DNA of 5,594 nt, taken from positions 1-5,594 of the forward strand of contig JBCCFD010000500.1 of NCBI GenBank assembly GCA_039029915.1. Reading direction: 5' to 3'. The notes beneath the pieces were generated by a model. The model worked only from the letters and a program-made list of their open reading frames with translations. It searched no databases and was not told the origin of the DNA. Position 1 is the stretch's first letter. The number at the start of each line of letters is the position of its first letter. Source of the stretch: QQUD01 sp039029915. GTDB lineage: Bacteria > Chloroflexota > Anaerolineae > Promineifilales > Promineifilaceae. Made by a program: the position numbers and the translations under genes. Shown piece by piece: positions 1 to 5,342 of this stretch.

Positions 1-468
1 CTCAAACAAAAAAGTCTGGGAATTGGATTTTTGACACTGAGCAATTCTGATGATGAAGCCTTCGATCTGGCGTTTCTGAAGCGAATAAGTAGTGCCATCC
101 CGTTTTGTCATGACCGTTTGGATATTATCGGGTAGTTGATGTTGGGTGCGTAAGACGGCATCAACGAGGTAAAGAAACGTGGTTTTACCTGTTCCAGGAA
201 TTCCGCTGATGATAATGGGTGGAACCGGCTGAACGGCCGTTTCGGCACCTGCTTTCTCCTGATTGCCTTGCCGCCCAAACAGACGACCTAAAAAAGAATA
301 GCGCCCCTTTTTGCCTTTTGATGATGGAATTGAATTCAAAAATTCAGCAATTAAGCTAATGATCTGACGATGATTTTCGTTAAATTTTTCAGGGTCAAGC
401 CCCCCTTCATGCGCTTTGGCAATAACTGCTTGCCATAACTGCTCTGCTAATGCTGATGTTTGAGTCAT
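1..468 (-). CDS. P-loop NTPase, N-terminal 156 residues (partial)
   Basis: An open frame starts at the ATG at 468-466 and reads leftward without a stop to base 1, giving 156 residues, so the C-terminus lies outside the window. Residues 1-56 form a mainly helical, charged N-terminal region, and 57-83 are a Gly/Gln/Pro-rich linker. A hydrophobic strand (PIIIS, 84-88) then leads directly into a Walker A loop, GIPGTGKT (89-96), followed by TFLYLVDAVL, the expected P-loop helix. This is a nucleotide-binding protein with no signal peptide or membrane segment, so it is probably cytoplasmic. The GxPGTGKT form is common in AAA+ and related ATPases, but small GTPases cannot be excluded because Walker B and any NKxD motif are not visible. 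No Shine-Dalgarno sequence precedes the ATG. It is divergent from the LysM gene. One ACGGCCGT copy encodes T77-A78-V79 just before the P-loop strand. The fold assignment is good; the function is unknown. Confidence 0.85.
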   Translation of the reverse strand, partial: MTQTSALAEQLWQAVIAKAHEGGLDPEKFNENHRQIISLIAEFLNSIPSSKGKKGRYSFLGRLFGRQGNQEKAGAETAVQPVPPIIISGIPGTGKTTFLYLVDAVLRTQHQLPDNIQTVMTKRDGTTYSLQKRQIEGFIIRIAQCQKSNSQTFLFE

Positions 469-523
469 AGGTAAAGAACTTTAAGCTGATCTAGCAAAAA
501 GAACAAGCAAAAAATAGGAACTC

Positions 524-551
524 TTGCCAAAATTAAATAAATAGACATAAT
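524..551 (+). promoter_or_regulatory. Candidate sigma70-like promoter for the LysM gene
   Basis: TTGCCA at 524-529 and CATAAT at 546-551 are separated by 16 bases within an AT-rich stretch. Transcription from here would leave a leader of roughly 130 nt before the ATG at 687. Both hexamers are near consensus, but AT-rich DNA yields such matches by chance. No convincing promoter for the divergent NTPase gene was found in the same interval. Confidence 0.35.
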
Positions 552-674
552 ATTTTTAAGTTATGTAAATGGAAGGAATCTCCAGACAGAGAAAGCAAGC
601 CTAAAGCCACCGCTTTTTGAGAGAACGGCAACCCATTATCATTAGTCTCAGAAGGAAGCGCCTTACCATTCGCC

Positions 675-680
675 GAAGGA
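675..680 (+). promoter_or_regulatory. Shine-Dalgarno site of the LysM gene
   Basis: GAAGGA lies 6 bases before the ATG at 687 and supports that start. It is one of few clear ribosome-binding sites in the window: the three complete or partial minus-strand genes lack one. Confidence 0.75.
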
Positions 681-686
681 AAAATT

Positions 687-1517
687 ATGGAGAGAATTAG
701 CCGCTATCGCATATTACAAATCCTGTTTGTTGTTGTTTTTATCATTTCAGTGCTCGTCATTTGGAACATTGTGCGCACACGTACGTCTATTGTCCCTTCG
801 ATACAAGATCTTTTTGATTTAGAAGTGGGGGCGATTCCAACCGCCGTTGTTAACCCCACGGCGACAGTGGTGATTATGCCGGAGATGGCTGAAACTGCGG
901 AGCCGCAAAACTTCACCTATTATGAAGTGCAGCCTGGGGATACGCTCACGGATATTGCCCAGGAGTTTGGGGTTACTATCGGTACAATTCAGCAGGCAAA
1001 CGGGCTAGAAAGTGATGATTCAATTGACGCCAATGACGTCCTGGCAATACCGGCAGATGGCGCATTTTCTTTAGTGGGCGTAGCGGCTACCGTGGAGGCT
1101 ATTTCGGCAACGCAGGTGGCTGTTATGGGGCAAGCAACGGCCGTATCTGCTACTGCTCAAGCCAATGACGCCAATATCAGCGCCGTGGCGACACAATCGA
1201 GCGCCGTGGCGGCCACAGTCGAAGCCAATCGGGTCAAAATTGAGGTCCTAGCCGACGTAGAAGAAACGCAGTCAAGCGAAGGGGTGCCTTGGGTTTCGAT
1301 CTTAACTGGTCCAATCTTAACCTCAATTTTGGCATTTGGTGGTTTTCTTACCTCAACATGGTTTGAATGGCGAGACGACCAGCGGGAAGAAGATTCAGCT
1401 AACGCTATTATTGAGCGTAAAAAGCTAGAAGCCGAGCTGCGCCTGCTTGAATTGCAGGTTAAGGAAAAAGAACGGGAAATCGTGGCTCGCAGGCGGCGCG
1501 AGCAGGGCTCGGAGTAG
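687..1517 (+). CDS. Two-pass membrane protein with LysM domain and coiled coil
   Basis: The 276-residue product has five visible parts. Residues 1-9 are basic and 10-29 form a hydrophobic membrane segment. A LysM domain spans about 78-122 (YYEVQPGDTL at its start, ANGL and DVLAIP near its end); LysM binds N-acetylglucosamine polymers such as peptidoglycan. Residues 130-185 form an Ala/Thr/Val/Gln stalk with the hexapeptide AATVEA at 133-138 and again at 175-180. A second membrane segment lies at about 203-226. The highly charged tail (229-276) has heptad-like leucines (KKLEAELRLLELQVKEKE) and probably forms a coiled coil. The positive-inside rule predicts the LysM and stalk outside and the coiled coil in the cytoplasm, so the protein could anchor to or sense the cell wall; that role is inferred. 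The start is supported by GAAGGA 6 bases upstream. The gene converges on the LRR gene with a 47-base gap. The domain calls are secure, but the gene is not a named one. Confidence 0.88.
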   Translation: MERISRYRILQILFVVVFIISVLVIWNIVRTRTSIVPSIQDLFDLEVGAIPTAVVNPTATVVIMPEMAETAEPQNFTYYEVQPGDTLTDIAQEFGVTIGTIQQANGLESDDSIDANDVLAIPADGAFSLVGVAATVEAISATQVAVMGQATAVSATAQANDANISAVATQSSAVAATVEANRVKIEVLADVEETQSSEGVPWVSILTGPILTSILAFGGFLTSTWFEWRDDQREEDSANAIIERKKLEAELRLLELQVKEKEREIVARRRREQGSE

Positions 1518-1520
1518 CGG

Positions 1521-1560
1521 ATGGGTAAAGGTCCTGCGTTGCGAAAATACCCATTTTATT
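1521..1560 (+). terminator. Weak candidate terminator between convergent genes
   Basis: ATGGGTA (1521-1527) and TACCCAT (1548-1554) form a perfect 7-bp stem, followed by TTTATT. The stem sits 3 bases after the LysM stop and in the short gap before the convergent LRR stop, where a terminator is expected. The loop is long (20 nt) and the stem has only three G-C pairs, so it may be too weak to act alone. Confidence 0.3.
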
Positions 1561-1564
1561 GATT

Positions 1565-2716
1565 CTAACGATAGACAATACAGCCGTTCTCTTCAAACTT
1601 CCCAAGCCAATCTGGCTCAATCATCGGTTTGACCCAGCGCAAATCAAGTTTTTCAAGTTTGGGGAGCAGTGCTAATGAGTATGGCAATCTAAAAAATCGA
1701 TTTGCTCTTAAATCTAGGAAGCTCAGATTGGCTAACTGTTCGAATTGATCGGGTAGTTGAATCAATTGATTATTTCGTAAGTCTAGATGCTGTAAATTTG
1801 AAAGCTGACTGATGCTTTCAGGTAATGTGCGAAGCTGATTGTTATTTAGATACAGTTCACGTAGATGCGTCAATTTCCCAAAGGTTTCGGGTAAACCCGT
1901 AAGTTGATTGTTATACAAGCGAAACTCTCTCAGATTTTCTAATTCTCCAAGAACAGCAGGTAACTCACTAAACTGATTGTCGGTTAAGTTCAAATAGCGC
2001 AATTTTTTGAGACTCTTAAATGAGTCTGGCAGTGTGCTGAGCTGATTATCACTAAGGTACAGAAAATGGGTGAGGTTTGTTAGATTTCCGATGGTCTCAG
2101 GAACGGCCGTTAATTCATTATGTCCTAGATCAAGTGTATGCATTCGAGTGAGATTCCCAATAGTATCTGGAAGCTGTTCGATTGGCGTATCATGCAAATA
2201 CAGCTCTTCAAGCCGAGAGAGATTTCCAATCTCCTCGGGCAGGTTTGGCAAAGGGTTTTGTCCAATAAAAAGCGTTTTTAGGTGAGTCGCCTCCCAAAGT
2301 GAATCAGGTAGCTGCTTTAATTGGTTATCGCGTAATGAGAGCGCGTGTAGCTTTTCAAATTTTGTGAGATTGCCATTGACGGCAGCGATCTGATTTTGAT
2401 CTAAATGCAAAGCAGTGAGGTTTGGTAGATTCAGCGATGTGAGATTAACGGCCGTTAAAGCATTTTGATCTAATCGAATTTGTTCAAGCTGAGGGAGTGA
2501 ATTGAGGGCGTCAGGAAGCTCTTTAAACTGATTTCTTGATAGGTCAAGGCTTTTAAGGGTGTCAAGCTCGAGAACTGACGAAGGAACGGCCGTTAATTCT
2601 AATCCTTGTAGGGAGACAGAAACAATCTCGCCATTTTCAACGAAAAATCTAAAGTTGTGATTTGGAGCATTTTCCAAAAGGGGGACTATGTCTTGGAACG
2701 CATTTTGATAGTTCAT
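1565..2716 (-). CDS. Leucine-rich repeat protein, about 14 LRRs
   Basis: The 383-residue product is almost entirely leucine-rich repeats of the bacterial LPxx type, with consensus LxxLxLxxNxLxxLPxxIGxL. A degenerate first repeat lies at 31-51. Complete 23-residue units then run in strict register from 52 to 351, and a C-terminal cap follows from 352. One unit (213-236) has 24 residues, with an extra residue in THFLYL. Such solenoids are protein-binding surfaces. The N-terminus (1-30) is not hydrophobic, so there is no signal peptide or membrane segment, and the protein is probably cytoplasmic. No kinase, GTPase or ligase domain is attached, so any effector would be a separate partner. Repeats 1, 3 and 8 contain Thr-Ala-Val (42-44, 88-90, 203-205), each encoded by the AACGGCCGTT palindrome. 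No Shine-Dalgarno sequence is visible; the ATG is taken because it opens the frame. The gene lies 102 bases downstream of the kinase gene. Its partner is unknown. Confidence 0.9.
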   Translation of the reverse strand: MNYQNAFQDIVPLLENAPNHNFRFFVENGEIVSVSLQGLELTAVPSSVLELDTLKSLDLSRNQFKELPDALNSLPQLEQIRLDQNALTAVNLTSLNLPNLTALHLDQNQIAAVNGNLTKFEKLHALSLRDNQLKQLPDSLWEATHLKTLFIGQNPLPNLPEEIGNLSRLEELYLHDTPIEQLPDTIGNLTRMHTLDLGHNELTAVPETIGNLTNLTHFLYLSDNQLSTLPDSFKSLKKLRYLNLTDNQFSELPAVLGELENLREFRLYNNQLTGLPETFGKLTHLRELYLNNNQLRTLPESISQLSNLQHLDLRNNQLIQLPDQFEQLANLSFLDLRANRFFRLPYSLALLPKLEKLDLRWVKPMIEPDWLGKFEENGCIVYR

Positions 2717-2744
2717 GATTGGTTAAACGCTTTGGAACCCTGAG

Positions 2745-2793
2745 GAAACGAAGTTTAGTGCCTTGGTATGATCCAAGTCAGGCACTTCGTTTC
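2745..2793 (-). repeat. Large bulged intergenic hairpin between kinase and LRR genes
   Basis: The arms GAAACGA (2745-2751) and TCGTTTC (2787-2793) pair over 7 bp, or 9 bp if AAG/CTT continues them. Inside these, AGTGCCT (2757-2763) pairs with AGGCACT (2780-2786), and TTGG/CCAA closes a 6-nt loop (2767-2772). Bulges of 4-5 nt lie on opposite arms. The element occupies about half of the 102-base gap, 25 bases after the kinase stop and 28 before the LRR start. No T-run follows on either strand, so it is not a typical intrinsic terminator. It could be a REP-like element, an mRNA-stabilising structure or an LRR leader structure. Confidence 0.6.
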
Positions 2794-2818
2794 ACTTATT
2801 CGAGTAAATTTTCCCTAA

Positions 2819-4045
2819 TTATAGTGAGCGATACGCAAACATGAAACGTTCAAACACACCGGAGAGGTAAGGACGGAATCGAACCATTGGTTGGAACATC
2901 GAATCTTCAAGCTGGTCATCTTTGAGGCGGTTCACCTTCTGCCAAGTGTATTTGTTTGGCATTTCGGAAAACCAAGTGGCGAAGTAGGGAAACCAGTTGG
3001 TAATGACGTATAAACAGCGGGCGGCAGGAATGGCTAAACGAGCTGCCCGCGCATCAAAGTTTGGCACAATAGCCGACATCTCAAGCAAATATGAATCGAT
3101 GATGGTTTCTTCACTAACGGGCCATTCGCCGCGCACGGTCATCTTGGTGCGCTCAGGGTCTAAATATAGCAGGTCAAACTGCTCGAGGAAGCTAACAAGG
3201 TCAAAGATGCCCGGTCCAATTCTTGTGCCCCGCCAGTCAATTAAGCGTCCATCATCAAATAAAGTGTTGCGCCAATGATAAGGGTGCGGATCGCCATGAA
3301 GCAGCGTCATGGGTAAATTGAGAAGCGGTTTTATCATGGGGAGCGGATCATCAAGAAGGTCAGAAACGGCCGTTAAATGGGACTCGCCCAATATGCCTGG
3401 CCATCCTCCTAGACTTTGCAGAACTGATAACCCATTGGCCGCCTGTAACAGCTGCGGCGCCAAGCGTCCTGAGCTGTTGATGGCGTGTTCTGAAACGATA
3501 GAGCCTGGGCCATCATCAAAATAGATAGCAAATTCGCGACGCAGCTCTTGCCAAGTATATTTCTTACCCTCAATAAAATGGTCTAGGCCAAACGAGGCGA
3601 GGCTATTTTCCTGCTGCCAAAATTGACTGTGAATTTGAGCCAGATCCGAAACAGCATTTTGAACCTCATCCTCTGTCCATTTTTCCGGTGGCCGGTGGTT
3701 AGGAATATCTTCAAGAATAACCCAGCCTTCCTGATTGAATTGATGAACAAAATAGGTGTTTGGTGTGATTGTGGGGAGCTGTTTGGCAATTGAGTCGTAA
3801 AAGCGAGCTTCGTTTCGGCTAGTGTACTTGGCGATCAGGCTGATGGGGTCGGTGTGACCATCTAAAGACAGGATATATCGCATCACGTGACGGCCGTATC
3901 GTAACTGGCTGTCTCGATTCAAAGGCATCGCCGAAACGGCCGTGACGGCCACGTCTTCAAGTTCCGGTCGTGCTTGCAATAAATCTGTCCATGCCGCTGG
4001 TGTACGCCTACGTAACAGCGCCATTTCTACTCTTGGTTCATCCAC
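2819..4045 (-). CDS. APH/choline-kinase-fold phosphotransferase with altered Asn
   Basis: The 408-residue product has the aminoglycoside phosphotransferase layout. The N-lobe has IAKYTSRNEARFY (71-83) with candidate ATP lysine K73 and its partner glutamate E79, and a hinge-like VILEDI (109-114). The catalytic loop is HGDPHPYH (250-257) with presumed catalytic base D252, and the DFG-equivalent is IDW with metal-binding D270. The 18-residue spacing from D252 to D270 matches the usual HGDxHPxN...IDW pattern, but the position of the usual metal-binding Asn (D+5) is His257. Members phosphorylate small-molecule hydroxyls (antibiotics, choline, sugars); the substrate here is unknown. The family call does not imply resistance. 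The frame opens at a GTG (4045-4043) right after an in-frame TGA; an alternative ATG lies 7 codons in (4024). Neither has a Shine-Dalgarno site, but a promoter ends 8 bases before the GTG, suggesting a leaderless message. The gene carries three ACGGCCGT copies. Confidence 0.85.
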   Translation of the reverse strand: MDEPRVEMALLRRRTPAAWTDLLQARPELEDVAVTAVSAMPLNRDSQLRYGRHVMRYILSLDGHTDPISLIAKYTSRNEARFYDSIAKQLPTITPNTYFVHQFNQEGWVILEDIPNHRPPEKWTEDEVQNAVSDLAQIHSQFWQQENSLASFGLDHFIEGKKYTWQELRREFAIYFDDGPGSIVSEHAINSSGRLAPQLLQAANGLSVLQSLGGWPGILGESHLTAVSDLLDDPLPMIKPLLNLPMTLLHGDPHPYHWRNTLFDDGRLIDWRGTRIGPGIFDLVSFLEQFDLLYLDPERTKMTVRGEWPVSEETIIDSYLLEMSAIVPNFDARAARLAIPAARCLYVITNWFPYFATWFSEMPNKYTWQKVNRLKDDQLEDSMFQPMVRFRPYLSGVFERFMFAYRSL

Positions 4046-4053
4046 AGTGCCAC

Positions 4054-4082
4054 ATTGTAAAGGGAGTTTCTTTCAAAAACAA
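4054..4082 (-). promoter_or_regulatory. Candidate promoter of the kinase gene (leaderless)
   Basis: Read on the minus strand, TTGTTT (4082-4077) and TACAAT (4059-4054) are separated by exactly 17 bases. Transcription would begin near 4048-4045, essentially at the GTG start codon. This agrees with the absence of a ribosome-binding site and points to a leaderless mRNA. The match is good for the -10 hexamer and moderate for the -35. Confidence 0.5.
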
Positions 4083-4125
4083 GGACTGCTTTTGTCATGA
4101 ATCCCCAGAGCTACGGAGGGAAAAT

Positions 4126-4150
4126 GGGATTAGAGAATAGGGATTGGAGA
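4126..4150 (+). repeat. Two-copy GGGATTRGAGA direct repeat
   Basis: GGGATTAGAGA (4126-4136) and GGGATTGGAGA (4140-4150) form a 14-base-period direct repeat with one mismatch, in the divergent region between the kinase and DUF4349 genes. TAATCCC at 4199-4205 is an inverted copy of the GGGATTA core. It may be the remnant of a longer minisatellite or a protein-binding site. Confidence 0.5.
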
Positions 4151-4201
4151 CTGCCTGTAAGTTTATCCACCTATTAAATAACATGTTCCCTCTTCAAATA
4201 A

Positions 4202-4249
4202 TCCCTTGCTCCCCCCTTTCTATCTGCTCTTTTCTCTGTTCTCTACTCT
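4202..4249 (+). other. Pyrimidine-rich tract
   Basis: Nearly all of these 48 bases are C or T on the plus strand, broken only by a few isolated purines. The tract lies 60-110 bases before the DUF4349 start codon. The strand asymmetry is striking, but no function can be assigned from sequence. No clear promoter for the downstream gene was recognised in this 265-base intergenic region. Confidence 0.45.
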
Positions 4250-4297
4250 AAATGGAACTATTCCCCACCTCTCGTCGTTAATCAACCATCACACATT

Positions 4298-4303
4298 AGG
4301 AGA
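4298..4303 (+). promoter_or_regulatory. Shine-Dalgarno site of the first DUF4349 gene
   Basis: AGGAGA lies 7 bases before the ATG at 4311, a strong match at ideal spacing that fixes this start. Confidence 0.8.
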
Positions 4304-4871
4304 TGCTTAAATGAAGAAAAAACGCCGCTTTTTAAATATTTTGTTGTGCCTCATCATCTTGATGGGGATAGGTCTCGCCGCTTGTGGAGGAGCTTCATTT
4401 GAAGCCGCTGAAGTGGATCAACTTAGTGGGGTGCGGGTTGTCACTGAGGTGGTAGAGGTTGAAGGTGAGTCCATGTTTGATGAGGAGATGGAAGAAGAAT
4501 CATTTGATGACGAAGCAATGGATGAAGAATTTGAAGAATCAGGAGAATTTGGGCCTGAAAGTGAGTCACCACAACCGCAACAGCGATTGATTATCAAAGA
4601 TGGCAAAATGACCGTGACGGTGGACGACACAGAAACGGCCGTTACGCAAGCCACCGACACCGTTGTGACTTTGGGCGGTTATATCATCAATCAAAACGTC
4701 TTTGATAACGAGCAAGGCTACCGTTTTGCCACCATGCGCCTAGGCGTTCCAGTCGATAATTTTGAAACCGCCCTGAAAGCACTTCGAGAACTTGGTACAG
4801 TGACCAATGAATCAGCCTCTGGTGTAGATGTAACCGATGAGTTCGTTGATCTCAATTCACGACTTGAAAAC

Positions 4872-4883
4872 CTCATTCCACCC
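4872..4883 (+). other. Frameshift site in the DUF4349 gene
   Basis: The upstream frame reads E-N-L to 4874 and the downstream frame reads T-R-D-R from 4880. The downstream frame has a TGA at 4865-4867, so the switch must occur after that point, within the ATTCCACCC stretch. One missing base around ATTCC would explain it. No classical X-XXY-YYZ slippery heptamer with a following hairpin is evident. Confidence 0.75.
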
Positions 4884-5326
4884 GCGACCGCTTACGCTCA
4901 TTTTTGCAAGAAGCTATCAATGTCGAAGAAGCGCTGCGAGTTAATGAAGAACTTCGCAAAGTGGAAGAAGAGATTGCAGTTATCCAAGGGCGCATCAACT
5001 TTTTAGCGGATCGCTCATCTTTTTCGACCATCGATTTGACATTGAACCCATGGATTCCAACCCCAACCCCTTCTCCAACGCCAACGGCCACACCTATCCC
5101 AACAGCTGAAAGCTGGCGTCCCGGTGATACAGCAAAGGTTGCCTCGGTGCAGCTTCAAGAGACAGCGCAAACCACGGCCGATTTTGTTATCTTCCACGGT
5201 ATTTCTACCTTGCCTTGGCTATTGTTTTGGGGGGTGATTGCCTATATTGGCTGGCGAATTTATCGCTTTACCGTTCGGCGTGAATCTACAGCTTTGCAAT
5301 CCACAACATTAGCTGCTCCAGCCTCT

Positions 5327-5334
5327 GAGGAGGA
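5327..5334 (+). promoter_or_regulatory. Shine-Dalgarno site of the second DUF4349 gene
   Basis: GAGGAGGA lies inside the last codons of the upstream gene, 8 bases before the ATG at 5343. It indicates independent, efficient translation initiation within a two-gene operon. Confidence 0.8.
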
Positions 5335-5342
5335 TGAATAAA

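Larger units (their letters stand above)
4311..5341 (+). pseudogene. DUF4349-type lipoprotein, frameshifted
   Basis: Two frames together make one protein. The first starts at 4311 with a basic, hydrophobic signal and a lipobox LAAC (residues 22-25), so Cys25 would be lipidated. A very acidic Glu/Asp segment (about 53-85) follows, then the DUF4349-like domain from QRLIIKDGKMTV (91) to VDLNSRLENL (188). The frame then loses similarity to the family pattern and stops at 5006. The -1 frame resumes the expected sequence from about 4880 with TRDRLRSFLQEA and a coiled-coil segment (VNEELRKVEEEIAVIQGRI). It continues through SFSTIDLTL, a Pro/Thr linker, a membrane segment (WLLFWGVIAYIGW) and an acidic tail ending at 5341. 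Restoring one base gives 343 residues: an outward-facing domain held by lipid and a C-terminal membrane anchor. The function of the family is unknown. The break may be a real mutation, a sequencing or assembly error, or, less likely, programmed frameshifting. The paralogue at 5343 follows directly. Confidence 0.85.

Noticed and set aside
560..686. Possible riboswitch in the leader of the LysM gene (AAAGCCACCG and CGGCAACC recall parts of c-di-GMP-I RNAs)
   Set aside because: The fragments are short. The conserved tetraloop, receptor and pairing stems could not be placed, and only 3-4 bp helices form. A covariance-model search would decide.
2070..2285. Open frame on the plus strand opposite the LRR gene
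   Set aside because: It is the antisense shadow of the 69-base LRR periodicity and has no ribosome-binding site. The same applies to other short antisense frames opposite the kinase and DUF4349 genes.
1..4045. A defence or signalling system formed by the NTPase, LRR and kinase genes (a split STAND/ROCO-like arrangement)
   Set aside because: The NTPase is separated from the LRR gene by an oppositely oriented gene, its class is undetermined, and there are no effector domains or mobile-element context. The idea is unsupported by this window.
2819..4045. Antibiotic resistance determinant
   Set aside because: Only the broad phosphotransferase fold is recognisable. The sequence does not match a resistance enzyme I recognise, one key residue is changed, and the context is chromosomal.
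4163..4170. TTATCCAC, resembling a DnaA box
   Set aside because: It is a single copy with a mismatch at the ninth base, no clustering and no dnaA or dnaN nearby, so it is not evidence of an origin.
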